A DNA stretch of 64,000 nucleotides from Mycobacterium marseillense (GCF_010731675.1 NZ_AP022584.1:1612001-1676000); one strand, 5' to 3'; shown: positions 1 through 9,381, counted from the first letter of the stretch. The notes: a model not told the origin generated them from the sequence alone. Numbers and translations are program-made.

Positions 1-196
1 CCGCCGGCCAGTCCAGGCCCAAGTCACGAGCATTCTTGTTGAATGGCCGTTTGCGCACGAGCAGCAGATTGCGCGTACTGAAAAGGGGACGCCCCAAGCG
101 GTACAACCCCACCGGCACCAACTCGTCGCTGCCGTACCTGGTGAGGTCGCGCCGGAGCAGATCGAGGTATGCAAAACGCGTGTCGTGATCGGTCAC
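1..196 (-). CDS. TylF-like O-methyltransferase, N-terminal part (cut by window edge)
   Basis: Reading leftward from a GTG at 196, the frame stays open to the window edge and gives about 65 residues beginning VTDHDTRFAYLDLLRR. It contains the same RYGSDELVPVG segment and RPLFSTRNLLLVRKRPFN segment as the complete methyltransferase at 3390-4211. It is therefore the N-terminus of a paralogue of the TylF (macrocin O-methyltransferase) family, SAM-dependent enzymes that methylate sugar hydroxyls. A TTG at 202 is an alternative start. It lies 103 bp downstream of the glycosyltransferase at 300-1586 on the same strand and probably belongs to the same transcript, so the likely substrate is a sugar added by that enzyme. 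The C-terminal catalytic part lies outside the window. Confidence 0.8.
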   Translation of the reverse strand, partial: MTDHDTRFAYLDLLRRDLTRYGSDELVPVGLYRLGRPLFSTRNLLLVRKRPFNKNARDLGLDWPA

Positions 197-299
197 CGCC
201 AAAGCTACCCCTTACTCCGCATGCCATTACTACCGGTAGAGAGCCTAGACGTCCGTCGACGCCGTCAATGCGTTTCGCAGTGTATCCGTCACCGGCTGC

Positions 300-1586
300 T
301 CAGCGACTTCGCTCTGCGGATACTCCGGGAACGCAGCGCCCCGAACGCGCGAATTCTTCCAACAGATCGACTGCGTGCCCCGCGCTCTCGGCGGGTTTAC
401 TCATCCGGGTCGCGAGCTCACGGGCGCGAGTGGTGTATTCCGGGGCAAGTATCGTCCGCAGATCGGCAATCAGAGTTTCGGGAGTGGCGCCCGAGAAACG
501 TCGGGATGTGCCTACCTTCAGTTGTTTGACGCGCGACCCCCACATCGGCTGGTCGCCGGCCGTCCAAAGGATCAGCGAGGGGATCCCCGCGCGCAGGCCG
601 GCAGCCGTGGTGCCCGAACCGCCGTGATGAACGACCGCGCGACAGGCGGGAAAGATCTTCGTGTAGTTGACCACGCCGACGACCTTGACGTGATCCAACT
701 GGGGGACGTCGCTGAAGTCGCTCCAACCGGAGCAGATCAACGCCCGCTCCCCCAACTCCGCGCAGGCAGCACCGATCATTTCGACCGTCTCGGCGGGCGA
801 TTCGGCGACCGGCATGCTGCCGAAACCGAAACAGATGGGAGGCGTGCCCTGGGCGATCCACGCCAGCACCTCGTCGTCGCATTCGGTCGTCAGTTCCATG
901 GTCAGCGAGCCCACAAACGGCCGCTGGCCACCCCACTTCGCCCACTCGTGGGCCAGCCCGGGGAAGCAAACATCGTCGTAGGCCTGGATTTCCAGCGAAC
1001 CCCGCTCGGCGATCCGGCGAGGTGAGGCCACCGTTGCGGTGGGGAGGCCGAGCTCGCGTCGCTGCCGATCCTCGGCCTTCTTGTTCATGCGCCAGCACAT
1101 CCAGTCGTACGCGGCCATGCCGGTGCGGACCATGGGTCCGGGTATCCCCGGGACGACCTGGCCGTTGGGGCGCATCGGAATGTAGTGCAGTGTGGCCATC
1201 GGGATGCCGTAATAGTCGGCGACGTTGATCGCCAAATCCTGGTAAAGCTGCCCGGTGAATAGCAAATCGGCTCCGGCCCCCACCGCCATCAGCGCCGAAC
1301 TCATTTCCTGCCAGTTTTTCAGTACCGGTTCCCAGGCCTCTCGCATCAACTTGACCGGGCCGCGGATGAAGTTCTTGAAGAAGTCCCGGATGAACTCGTC
1401 GCTCCAAAAGTCGTGCATATCCGGGCCATAGGGGATCGCCGGGACTCCGGCCGCCTCGGCCAGATCGACAAGATTTGGTGGAACGGCCATGCGTACCGAG
1501 TGGCCTCTGCGCATCAGTTCACGACCGATAGTGAGGCAAGGCTCGATATCGCCACGCGTCCCATAACTTGCCACAGCAAATTTCAT
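300..1586 (-). CDS. Family-1 glycosyltransferase (GPL/Rv1524-type)
   Basis: A GT-B fold glycosyltransferase of the UDP-glucuronosyltransferase/erythromycin type. The N-terminus MKFAVASYGTRGDIEP is the typical nucleotide-free domain start, and the donor-binding region VVHHGGSGTTAAGLRAG followed by DQPMWG lies near residue 340. The length (about 428 residues) is normal for mycobacterial glycolipid transferases such as the GPL enzymes and Rv1524/Rv1526c. I chose the ATG at 1586, with AAGG upstream, because the paralogue at 2003-3271 begins at the same residue; an in-frame ATG lies at 1607. It probably adds a deoxysugar to a surface lipid. Donor and acceptor cannot be read from the sequence. It is very similar along its length to its upstream neighbour, so the pair arose by duplication. 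Confidence 0.9.
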   Translation of the reverse strand: MKFAVASYGTRGDIEPCLTIGRELMRRGHSVRMAVPPNLVDLAEAAGVPAIPYGPDMHDFWSDEFIRDFFKNFIRGPVKLMREAWEPVLKNWQEMSSALMAVGAGADLLFTGQLYQDLAINVADYYGIPMATLHYIPMRPNGQVVPGIPGPMVRTGMAAYDWMCWRMNKKAEDRQRRELGLPTATVASPRRIAERGSLEIQAYDDVCFPGLAHEWAKWGGQRPFVGSLTMELTTECDDEVLAWIAQGTPPICFGFGSMPVAESPAETVEMIGAACAELGERALICSGWSDFSDVPQLDHVKVVGVVNYTKIFPACRAVVHHGGSGTTAAGLRAGIPSLILWTAGDQPMWGSRVKQLKVGTSRRFSGATPETLIADLRTILAPEYTTRARELATRMSKPAESAGHAVDLLEEFARSGRCVPGVSAERSR

Positions 1587-2002
1587 CGCGACTGTTACCT
1601 TAATCAATCTCCGACGGCGCGGGCAACTTTGACTGCGGCGTTTCCGCTCGGTAATCTGCGGTCCGCCATGCGCTCTGGGGCTCGGTCGGCGTCATTCGTT
1701 GTCGTTGTTCCGCAACGGATTTGGCATCCCGCAGCCACGCGGGATTGTAACGGTGCACCGGAATAGCCGAGTGCGACAAAACCAACCTCATCGGCCCTTC
1801 CCCCCGAACCGTAGAAGTGTGACGACCCGTGGGCAGTGTGGCTGAAGCCCAGGTGTCGTCGCCTGATCTTTCCGTTAGTCTGCCAGACGATCGACATCAT
1901 GTCCGCGAAAACGGGAAGTCGGCCCGGATCCAACGGTGCATCGAAACCGGTAACAAATTCGACTATTCCCCCAGCGCAACGCCCCTAAACCTGTTTGCTG
2001 CA
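1587..2002. other. Intergenic stretch between paralogous glycosyltransferases
   Basis: About 416 bp with no credible gene. It separates two glycosyltransferases on the same strand, so a promoter for the downstream copy may lie here. I saw no clear remnant of another gene, insertion sequence or hairpin. Confidence 0.4.
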
Positions 2003-3271
2003 TCAGGCGCGACTCCGTGAGCTGGCAAACTTTTCCACGATGCCGGCGGCCTTGACGACGCTGTCGGCCGGTTTGGTCATCCGGGCGGCGATCTCGCGAG
2101 CGCGCCGCGCGTAATCCGGAGCGAGGATCTGGCTTAAATCCTTGATCAATGATTCGCGATCGGCGGCCGAAAACCGGCGTGTGGTACCGACTTTCAGCCG
2201 TTTGAGCTGAGCGCCCCAGATGGTCTGATTCGCATCCATCGAGAGGATCAGCGTGGGGACGCCGGCACGCAGGCTGGCGGCAGTTGTCCCGGAGCCGCCG
2301 TGGTGTACGACCGCACGACAAACAGGAAATATCGTCGCGTAATTCACCGGGCCCACCACCTTGACGTGATCGGCGAGCGGGACACCGCTGAAGTCGCTCC
2401 TGCCGGCGCAGATCAATGCCCGCTCGCCCAGCTGCGAACAAGCGGAGCTGATCATGTCGACGGTGTCGGCCGGAGATGCGACCGGCATGCTGCCGAAACC
2501 GAAGCAGATCGGCGGAGTTCCGTCGCGAATCCAGGACATCACGTCGTCGTCGGCCTCGGTGGTCAACTCCATCGTCAGCGTGCCGACGAAGGGGCGCAGG
2601 CCGTCCCATTTCTTCCATTCGTCGGCCAACCCGGGGAAGCATGCCTCGTCATAGGCCTGGATTTCCAGCGATCCGCGGTCGGCGATCCGCCGCGGTGACG
2701 GCGCTGTCGCCTTCGGCAGCCCGAGTTGCCGACGCTGGGCGTCCTCGACCTTTTTGTTCAGGCGCCAGCAGTACCAGTCGAACGCCGTCATCGCGGAGCG
2801 GGCCAACGGCGGCGGCAGGATCGAAACGACCTGGCCATTGGGCCGCATGGGAACGTGATGCAACGTGGCCAGTGGAAGGTCGTAATACTCGGCGACGTTG
2901 GCGGCGGGCTCCTGGTAACTCTGCCCCGCGAACAGCAGGTCAGCCCCGTCGGCCAGTGACAGCAGCGTCGTGTTCATCTGTGCCCAGCACTGGTCGCTGA
3001 GATCCCACATCTCGCGCCACATGCCGCGCATCTCCCGGACCTTCCAGAACCCGCGGAAGAAAGCGGTCCAGAAGTTGCGGTAGACGCCGAGCCAGGTCTG
3101 TGAGTCCAGCCCGTAAGGGACCGCAGTCAGCCCAGCCGCCTCGGTGAAGCTCACCGAATCGGGCGGGACGGCCATGACCATGTCATGCCCCCTGCGCTGC
3201 AGTTCGCGGGCGACGACCACGGAAGGCTCGATGTCGCCGCGCGTTCCATAGCTGGCCAGCACACATTTCAT
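2003..3271 (-). CDS. Family-1 glycosyltransferase (GPL/Rv1524-type), second copy
   Basis: A paralogue of the gene at 300-1586 with the same GT-B architecture. The N-terminus is MKCVLASYGTRGDIEP, and the donor-binding motif AVVHHGGSGTTAASLRAG lies near residue 330. The start ATG at 3271 is supported by an AAGGG/CTGGGA-rich leader and by alignment with the paralogue; an in-frame ATG at 3310 would add 13 unaligned residues. The gene lies 118 bp downstream of the methyltransferase at 3390-4211 on the same strand. The methyltransferase-transferase-transferase-methyltransferase order suggests one unit duplicated and diverged. The predicted role is glycosylation of a cell-envelope lipid, probably with different donor or acceptor specificity from the other copy. 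The exact sugar is not determinable here. Confidence 0.9.
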   Translation of the reverse strand: MKCVLASYGTRGDIEPSVVVARELQRRGHDMVMAVPPDSVSFTEAAGLTAVPYGLDSQTWLGVYRNFWTAFFRGFWKVREMRGMWREMWDLSDQCWAQMNTTLLSLADGADLLFAGQSYQEPAANVAEYYDLPLATLHHVPMRPNGQVVSILPPPLARSAMTAFDWYCWRLNKKVEDAQRRQLGLPKATAPSPRRIADRGSLEIQAYDEACFPGLADEWKKWDGLRPFVGTLTMELTTEADDDVMSWIRDGTPPICFGFGSMPVASPADTVDMISSACSQLGERALICAGRSDFSGVPLADHVKVVGPVNYATIFPVCRAVVHHGGSGTTAASLRAGVPTLILSMDANQTIWGAQLKRLKVGTTRRFSAADRESLIKDLSQILAPDYARRAREIAARMTKPADSVVKAAGIVEKFASSRSRA

Positions 3272-3389
3272 CGCGATTCCCAGCCCTTCGGTTGCGCCAT
3301 CACGGTGCACCGATCACTCTAAAGATCGACGATCTCCACAGCACCGGTTTGCGCGAGTGCGCAGGCTATGAGTATGGCGTCAACGGCCG

Positions 3390-4211
3390 TCACGGCTTGC
3401 GCCACAGCACGCCGGTGCCGTCGATTTCCTGGATCTCCGCGGTCACGCCGTGCGCTGTGCGGTAGTCGGCCACCGCCTGCCGACATGCGTCGATGGCGTG
3501 GTAATCGTCGATGATGCAAAACCCGCCCGACGACAGGCGCGGGTAGAGGGCGTCGAGCGCCTGGATCGTCGATTCATAAAGATCACCATCGAGGCGCAAT
3601 ACGGAAATGCGATCAATGGGGGCGTCCTGCAACGTGTCTTTGAACCACCCCGGAACAAAACGAACGTGGTCATCGAGTAAGCCGTAGTTCTCGAAATTAG
3701 CCTTGACCTGTGCCTCAGACACCGCCAGCACCGCCGCGGCGCGATGCAGGTTGATGCCCCTGTCCGCCTCGTAATGCGCGGTATCCGGGGGCGGCACCCC
3801 TTCGAACGAATCGCATAGCCACACAGAGCGCTTCTCGTCCCCGTAGGCCGACAAGACCGCACGCATCAGAATTGACGCCCCACCGCGCCACACGCCGCAC
3901 TCGACCAGGTCGCCGGGTACGTCTTCCGTCAGAACCGTCTCCACGCAGCGCTGCAGGCTGGTCAGCCGCTCCATACCAATCATCGTCAAGGCGTCGGCCG
4001 GCCAATCCAGGCCCAGCTTCCGGGCGTGCTCGTTGAACGGACGCTTGCGTACCAGCAGCAGGTTGCGGGTGCTGAAAAGAGGGCGCCCCAGACGGTCCCA
4101 ACCCACCGGCACCAATTCGTCGCTGCCGTACCGGGTGAGGTTACGTCGCAGCAGGTCAAGGTAGGCGGATCGGGTATCGAGGAACGGAGATCGCATGTCA
4201 CGATCGGTCAC
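3390..4211 (-). CDS. TylF-like SAM-dependent O-methyltransferase
   Basis: A complete member of the TylF/macrocin O-methyltransferase family (about 273 residues from the chosen GTG). The features seen are the N-terminal RNLTRYGSDELVPVG segment, the SAM-binding DLVECGVWRGGASILMRA motif near residue 105, the LCDSFEGVPPPD motif, and the metal/substrate motif LRLDGDLYESTIQALDALY followed by IIDDYH. Such enzymes methylate deoxyhexose hydroxyls, which is common on mycobacterial GPL and related glycolipids. The start is not certain: GTG 4211 matches the partial paralogue at the left edge, ATG 4196 is possible, and an upstream in-frame ATG at 4286 adds a poorly conserved 25-residue extension. It lies between the epimerase gene and a glycosyltransferase, all on one strand. 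Confidence 0.88.
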   Translation of the reverse strand: MTDRDMRSPFLDTRSAYLDLLRRNLTRYGSDELVPVGWDRLGRPLFSTRNLLLVRKRPFNEHARKLGLDWPADALTMIGMERLTSLQRCVETVLTEDVPGDLVECGVWRGGASILMRAVLSAYGDEKRSVWLCDSFEGVPPPDTAHYEADRGINLHRAAAVLAVSEAQVKANFENYGLLDDHVRFVPGWFKDTLQDAPIDRISVLRLDGDLYESTIQALDALYPRLSSGGFCIIDDYHAIDACRQAVADYRTAHGVTAEIQEIDGTGVLWRKP

Positions 4212-4346
4212 GGTCAAGGCTGCCCCCTGGTTCAAATGAAAACTGGCGGTGGGGGACCCGTCCCTGCCCCTACCGGGTAGTAGCAACCATCATAGGCGTA
4301 AATATGCGCTGCTTCGGCTACCGCCAGCCACGCTGGACCGGACTTC

Positions 4347-5468
4347 TCAGCGGCGTCCCGCCTGTTCAACGGCGGGACGGCCCGGTTCGTTCGATCCGGC
4401 GGCGGCCTCGGGCCGCTCGCCGATCCAGTCGAGCAGCGCGCGCAGGCCATCGTCGAGCGTCCACTTCGGGTGCCAGCCGAGCTCGTTGATCGCCGGCTCG
4501 ATGTCGCAGCTCGCGGCGCGTACGTCGCCGTCACGGAATTTCGGGACGACGGTCGGTTCGGGCGCATCGCACATGGCGGCGATCTTGTTGGCCAGCTCGT
4601 GGATGGTGGTGGCATGGCCGGATCCGATGTCGAGGCAGCGCGGCTGGGTTGCCGGGCGCTCGACCGCCGCGAACAGCGCGTCGACGACCGCGTCGATGTA
4701 GACGAAATCTCGCACGATCCGGCCATCTTCGTACACCTCCAACGCAAGTCCCTGGCGCGCCAACCGCGCGAAGAGGGCGACGATTCCGGTGTACGAATTG
4801 GTCAGCGACTGCCCTGGCCCGTAGACGTTCTGCAAACGCAGCACGCTGAGGTTGGTGTCGTGCGCGGACGTCCAGGCGCCCAACAGGTGTTCTTGGGCGA
4901 GCTTGGTGGCCGCGTACACGTTGGTGGGCCGAGGTTCGGTCCGGTCGGCGCGGCTCGGCAGCGGCACCGCCTGCTCACCGGCGGGGCCTTGCGGATCCCA
5001 GCGACCCGCGACGAGCTGCGCGTGGCTGCGGGGTCGCGGGTAGAAGATCTGCGAGCCGGATTGCCATGAGCCCTCGCCGTACACCGCCCTGGATGACGCC
5101 AGGACGAGCTGTTCGGGCACGATCCCGGAACGGCTCAAGGCGTCGAGGAGCTGGGTGGTTCCCACGACGTTCACCGAGCCGTGCCGCGTCGCCTCGGACA
5201 GCGATTGCGCGGTTCCCGTTTCGGCGGCCAGGTGAACGACTTGGGAGGGGCGGAACAAACGGAGCACCGCGTCGAAGTCGGGCGCGTGGGTGACGTCGCC
5301 GGTGAACAACCGCACCGACGGCGGCAGCTCGACCGGCCGATCTCCCCCGTGCACCTGCGGATGCAGCACGTCCATCACGGCGACGTCGTATCCGGCCTCG
5401 ATGAGACGACGTGCGAGCGCCGAACCGATGAATCCTGCCCCGCCGGTGATGAGCACGGACGCTGACAC
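4347..5468 (-). CDS. NAD-dependent sugar-nucleotide epimerase/dehydratase
   Basis: An extended short-chain dehydrogenase/reductase. The N-terminal Rossmann motif SVLITGGAGFIGSALARRL, the catalytic SSRAVYG segment near residue 140 and the YAATK catalytic Tyr-Lys pair near residue 205 are all present. The RDFVYIDAVVDAL motif near residue 270 is typical of UDP- or dTDP-hexose epimerases and dehydratases. The GTG start at 5468 is preceded by GGGAGG at good spacing; an ATG at 5519 would add 17 residues before the Rossmann strand and is unlikely. In this cluster it probably makes or epimerises the sugar nucleotide used by the neighbouring glycosyltransferases. About 40 residues between the two catalytic segments form a longer insert than usual. 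The substrate is not determinable. Confidence 0.88.
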   Translation of the reverse strand: MSASVLITGGAGFIGSALARRLIEAGYDVAVMDVLHPQVHGGDRPVELPPSVRLFTGDVTHAPDFDAVLRLFRPSQVVHLAAETGTAQSLSEATRHGSVNVVGTTQLLDALSRSGIVPEQLVLASSRAVYGEGSWQSGSQIFYPRPRSHAQLVAGRWDPQGPAGEQAVPLPSRADRTEPRPTNVYAATKLAQEHLLGAWTSAHDTNLSVLRLQNVYGPGQSLTNSYTGIVALFARLARQGLALEVYEDGRIVRDFVYIDAVVDALFAAVERPATQPRCLDIGSGHATTIHELANKIAAMCDAPEPTVVPKFRDGDVRAASCDIEPAINELGWHPKWTLDDGLRALLDWIGERPEAAAGSNEPGRPAVEQAGRR

Positions 5469-5629
5469 GAAACGACGCCTCCCTTTTCGGATGCCGAGGA
5501 AATCATGCGACCGGCACACTCGCCAAGATCGCGGTCCGGTCGATCATATCGGGCACTTACCGCGGTATCAGGCGATTCTGCTTTAGCGGCTCGGCGGCAC
5601 GTCAGACCGCACCCGATGCGCGAAAGGCG

Positions 5630-6640
5630 CTATGCCCAAGTCCCCCTGTGCCGGTGGGCCATTGCGACGACCTCCATCACCGGCCTTGCGATGGCCGGCC
5701 GGAAAAGCCGGAACAGCATGCTGTTGGACAGGCCGTGAAAATCCTCGTACGCCTTACGGAAATCACGCTCGCTCGCGCGGTAGGACTCGAAAACGCGGTC
5801 CAACGTTGACGTGTCGATCGGGTCGTCCTGCGCGGCCTCGCGAAGCGCTTCGTAGACCGTGGAAATCCAGTCGGCACCGAAAAGATTCGCGACGGGGCCG
5901 CAGTGTCGCTGCCGGTGCAAGCCGGGGGTCAGGAACCCCTCGATGGCGTCCTCGTCCTTGGCATGCAATTCGATGGGCAACTCCGTGGAGATTCGCTTCA
6001 TCTCTCGGCGCCAGTCCGTGAGAAGGTTCGCGTAGTCGACGAATATCCGCGGCACTCCGCGTGAATTGCGTTCGGCGAGGATGTTGCATTTCAGCCACAA
6101 GGCGCTCGCGAGTGCGGGAGAGACGTGCCAGGACTTCGCGATCGACGATATGACTTCCTGCGGATGACGTACCGCGATCACCGCGGCGACGTCGAACCCC
6201 GCCCCGCGTGCCGCCTCGAACCATAGGTCGGACAGTGTCGTGATCCTGGGTTCTTTGATCACCACGAGCGGCGCCGCCGGCAGCGTGGACAGATACTCCG
6301 CGACCTTGGCGACGCAGACCTTGTTTTCTTTGGTCGCCGCATCGTGGTCCAGAAAGCGTAACGAGGGGTCGTACCAATTGGTCCCCAGACGGCGCAGGAT
6401 CGTTTCGTTGAGCGAGATGGCCGCTCGCGGTTCCCAATACCCGAGTGGATTGTTGGCGTCGGCGCCAAGCATCGCGGCCGGCAGCGTGCCACCGCACAGC
6501 GAGAGCACCCGGGTAAGCGCCGAGGTTCCCGACCGCTGAGGTCCCAGCACGAAAAGGGCGACCGGACGGTTTCCGGAGCGAAGCGGGTTGGAGGACGTGA
6601 CAGCGTTTTCGACGGGCTTGGTCATCCGGGCCAATCTCAT
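5630..6640 (-). CDS. Sulfotransferase family protein
   Basis: A 336-residue protein of the PAPS-dependent sulfotransferase superfamily. The 5'-phosphosulfate-binding P-loop is ALFVLGPQRSGTSALTRVLS near residue 28, and the VIAVRHPQEVISSIAKSW segment near residue 155 corresponds to the 3'-phosphate-binding region. No signal peptide or membrane segment is seen, so it should act in the cytoplasm on a glycolipid precursor. Start ATG 6640 has AAAGG upstream; an in-frame ATG at 6625 is also possible. The same-length paralogue at 7000-8010 shares nearly every motif. Sulfated GPLs have been reported from rapidly growing mycobacteria, so sulfation of a GPL sugar is an attractive but unproven role. Confidence 0.85.
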   Translation of the reverse strand: MRLARMTKPVENAVTSSNPLRSGNRPVALFVLGPQRSGTSALTRVLSLCGGTLPAAMLGADANNPLGYWEPRAAISLNETILRRLGTNWYDPSLRFLDHDAATKENKVCVAKVAEYLSTLPAAPLVVIKEPRITTLSDLWFEAARGAGFDVAAVIAVRHPQEVISSIAKSWHVSPALASALWLKCNILAERNSRGVPRIFVDYANLLTDWRREMKRISTELPIELHAKDEDAIEGFLTPGLHRQRHCGPVANLFGADWISTVYEALREAAQDDPIDTSTLDRVFESYRASERDFRKAYEDFHGLSNSMLFRLFRPAIARPVMEVVAMAHRHRGTWA

Positions 6641-6999
6641 GGCGAATCCAGACCTTTCACTGATCGTGCACCTGAGCGACTTTCGAAGTTTGGTTGATAT
6701 CCGGGGGTTGCCGATTCGGCACGCGCGCGGTCAGCGCGCAGCAATCGTTCGGAATCGACACCGTCGCGCACACAACGATGTCACAGAGATAAGTCCGGCC
6801 CGCTCAACAACTTTGGCAAAGAGAAGGCGACGTACCGCGCTCCTCACGCAGAGTCAGGCTTGACTTGTGACCGGCAACTTCTCCCCCCGGTGAGAACCAT
6901 CGAATCATTGCGCCCGCTAAAGACTATAACCAGGCCCAGACGATCGCGGTGCCGCTTTTACGAAACTGTTTTGCTGACTTAATCTTTGGGGCGTTCTCC
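6641..6999. other. Intergenic stretch between the two sulfotransferase genes
   Basis: About 359 bp without a supportable gene. It may carry a promoter for the downstream sulfotransferase, whose paralogue lies upstream on the same strand. No repeat, IS end or clear hairpin was seen. Confidence 0.4.
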
Positions 7000-8010
7000 C
7001 TAGGCCCAGGCTCCCCTGCGCCGGTGAAGCATCGCTGCAACCTCGAGGATCCATTTCACGATAAACGGTCTGAACACCCGGCGGAGCATGCTGTTGGTGC
7101 GGACGTGGAAATCCGTGAACGCCACCCGGAAATCACGCTCACCGGCTTGATACGACTCGAAGACCCGATCCAGGGTTGCCACGTGCAGGGGGTAGTCCTG
7201 CGCGGCGCCGCGCAGTGCCTCATAGACGGCGGAGATCCAGTCCGCGCCGAAATGGTCCGCCACTGGGCCGACATATCGCTGACGACGAAGTTCGGCGGTG
7301 AGAAACTCCGCGATCGCGCTCTCGTCGGCGGTGTCCAGATCGATTTCCAGCGCGGCCGCAATGCGCTTCACCTCTCGATGCCAATCCTCGAGCAGGTTTC
7401 CGTAGTCGACGAACACACGCGGCATACCGCGCGTGTGCCGTTCGGCGAGCAGGTTGTATTTGAGCCACAATGCGCTCGACAGCTCCGGCGAAGTGTCCAC
7501 GTACTTCGCCGCCGAAGCGACAACCTCTTGCGGGTGGCGCACCGCGATCACCGCGGCGAGATCGAACCCGACCTGGCGCGCCGCCTCGAACCACAGGCTC
7601 GACAGCGCCGTGATCCTCGGCTCCTTGATGACCACCAGCGGCGCCGCCGGCAGCGTGCCCAGATATGCCGCGATCTCCGCGATACAGGCCGCCTTTTCCT
7701 CGGCGCCGAAGGCGCACTCCTCCTGCAGACGCAGCGTCGGGTCGTACCAATTGCTGTCGTGGCGACGCAGGATCGTTTCGTTGAGCATGATTGCCGCGCG
7801 CGGCTCCCAATAACCACGCGGGTTGTTCCCGTCGGCCCCGCACATTCCGGCCGGGAGCGTGCTTCCGCACAGTGACAAAACCCGGGTAAGGGCGGACGTC
7901 CCGGACCGGGCCATTCCCAGCACGAACAACGCAACCGGACGAACGGCAGTCTCGGGGCGGGCGGATGGCTCGGGGAGATCGGCGGCTTGGCTCGCCCGGG
8001 CAGCTGTCAT
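7000..8010 (-). CDS. Sulfotransferase family protein, second copy
   Basis: A 336-residue paralogue of the gene at 5630-6640, with the P-loop FVLGMARSGTSALTRVLSLC near residue 30 and VIAVRHPQEVVASAAKYV near residue 155. Both genes keep the GYWEPRAA segment followed by NWYDP. The start ATG at 8010 is preceded by GGAAAGG. The two leaders are also alike, so the duplication included the translation start. Divergence is spread through the acceptor-binding half, which suggests the pair act on different positions or substrates. It sits between the first sulfotransferase and an O-acyltransferase, all on the minus strand, in the surface-lipid tailoring cluster. Confidence 0.85.
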   Translation of the reverse strand: MTAARASQAADLPEPSARPETAVRPVALFVLGMARSGTSALTRVLSLCGSTLPAGMCGADGNNPRGYWEPRAAIMLNETILRRHDSNWYDPTLRLQEECAFGAEEKAACIAEIAAYLGTLPAAPLVVIKEPRITALSSLWFEAARQVGFDLAAVIAVRHPQEVVASAAKYVDTSPELSSALWLKYNLLAERHTRGMPRVFVDYGNLLEDWHREVKRIAAALEIDLDTADESAIAEFLTAELRRQRYVGPVADHFGADWISAVYEALRGAAQDYPLHVATLDRVFESYQAGERDFRVAFTDFHVRTNSMLRRVFRPFIVKWILEVAAMLHRRRGAWA

Positions 8011-8208
8011 CGCGGACCCACACCTTTCCGTTGCGCGTCACGCGCGCGTCATGCGGCCCCCGGGATCACGGGTCATTATGCATGAGTTTGCAATTTCTGG
8101 GGCGAGTTCAATAGAACCCTTCAGCAATGCGGATTAGCAGGCGAAAGGCCGTCGATCTGAACGTCTTTTATCGCTCTAGCTAGAGGTGAGATCGAGGTTA
8201 TGCGCCGG

Positions 8209-9381
8209 TTAGTCGCCCGAGGCGGTGTGCGCGGGCGGCCGCCCCTCAGCGACGGCATCGTCCCGCCCACGCACTTTGCGCTTGAAGCGGGATTTGAGCG
8301 CGAGTGCGCGCTTTTCCACCAGGAACCAGCTCAGTGCAGCTAATGGAAGAGTGGCGGTGGCAGCAACAACGGCGAACGCAAACGGCGGCAAGAAACCGAG
8401 CCCGCAGATCACCAATAACTGTTGCAGGGGCCAGGCATAGATGTACACGCCGTAGGAGAGGTCAGTGCGTAAACGCAAGCGCTGGTTGTGGATCAGCGCA
8501 CCGGAAACAACGACGGCGTAGGCCAGCGGAATGGCCGCGAGTATGCGGTAATTGGGCACCAGCAAGCCGGCCGCCACCACGATGGCCGCGCTCATGGCGA
8601 CGAGTGACCATCGAGCGGGAATCATGTCCTGAAATTGATGCAGCAGTGCTCCTGCGGCGAAGACGAGGGAGAAACGCGTGATCATCTGCGGGATCGTCTC
8701 CACCGCCCCCACGGGGTAAGACACTAGCGCCGCACCCACCAAGAACAGTGCGAACACCACCGGAGCGGGCCAGCGGCGGTTGAGGAGTCCGGACACGCCG
8801 GCAACGGCAACCGCGATGTAGCAAAGTAATTCGAATATCAGGGTCCACAGCACACCGTCCCAGACGCCCGGGAAGGGGACGTTTTTCGGTGTTCCATCGA
8901 TACCGGTGTGATACACGTTCAGCACGGCGTTGTTCAACACGTACTCGAACGGCGCGGGAGACAGCAGAAGCTTGGCGGGCGAACCACCTTGGATCGCCAC
9001 GCCGAGCGGCGCAATGACAAAGGCCACCACGACCAGGCAGACCCACAGCCCCGGAAAGATGCGAAGGGTCCGGGCGACGAAGTACTCGCGAAGCCGTGGG
9101 TTGCGCACCCAACTCGCCGTGATGAGGAAGCCCGATATCGCGAAAAACCCGTCGACCCAGACCTGAGTGAGCAACTGCTCAATCGGTGGGTAGATTTTGC
9201 GGCCGGTGAGCGACCAGGAGTGCTGCAGGATGACACCCGACGCCAGCACCAGTCGCCAGGCGTTCAGTGCGTTGTTTCGGGTATCGAATGCCTGGTCGAG
9301 CGTCGGACCCCCCGACCATCGTCGCTTTTGCCGGCGACTGACCGTTGCGTGGGGGCCAGAAACTGTCGGATTCGCGCTCAT
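8209..9381 (-). CDS. Membrane O-acyltransferase (acyltransferase 3 family)
   Basis: A 390-residue polytopic membrane protein of the acyltransferase-3 (OafA/NodX) family. The N-terminal catalytic segment contains RLVLASGVILQHSWSL near residue 43, with the conserved His, and the VDGFFAISGFLITASW segment near residue 76. Around ten hydrophobic helices follow. The C-terminal tail is basic and cytoplasmic. Such enzymes move acyl groups, commonly acetyl, onto sugar hydroxyls of surface glycolipids; GPL acetyltransferases of mycobacteria belong to this family. The start at 9381 (MSANPTVSG) is a plain ATG and is followed by a soluble N-terminus before the first helix. It is the most upstream gene of the minus-strand tailoring cluster in this window. 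Confidence 0.87.
   Translation of the reverse strand: MSANPTVSGPHATVSRRQKRRWSGGPTLDQAFDTRNNALNAWRLVLASGVILQHSWSLTGRKIYPPIEQLLTQVWVDGFFAISGFLITASWVRNPRLREYFVARTLRIFPGLWVCLVVVAFVIAPLGVAIQGGSPAKLLLSPAPFEYVLNNAVLNVYHTGIDGTPKNVPFPGVWDGVLWTLIFELLCYIAVAVAGVSGLLNRRWPAPVVFALFLVGAALVSYPVGAVETIPQMITRFSLVFAAGALLHQFQDMIPARWSLVAMSAAIVVAAGLLVPNYRILAAIPLAYAVVVSGALIHNQRLRLRTDLSYGVYIYAWPLQQLLVICGLGFLPPFAFAVVAATATLPLAALSWFLVEKRALALKSRFKRKVRGRDDAVAEGRPPAHTASGD

Noticed and set aside
1875..2642. 255-codon minus-strand frame overlapping the glycosyltransferase end and the following gap
   Set aside because: Out of frame with the glycosyltransferase and without conserved content; a GC shadow frame.
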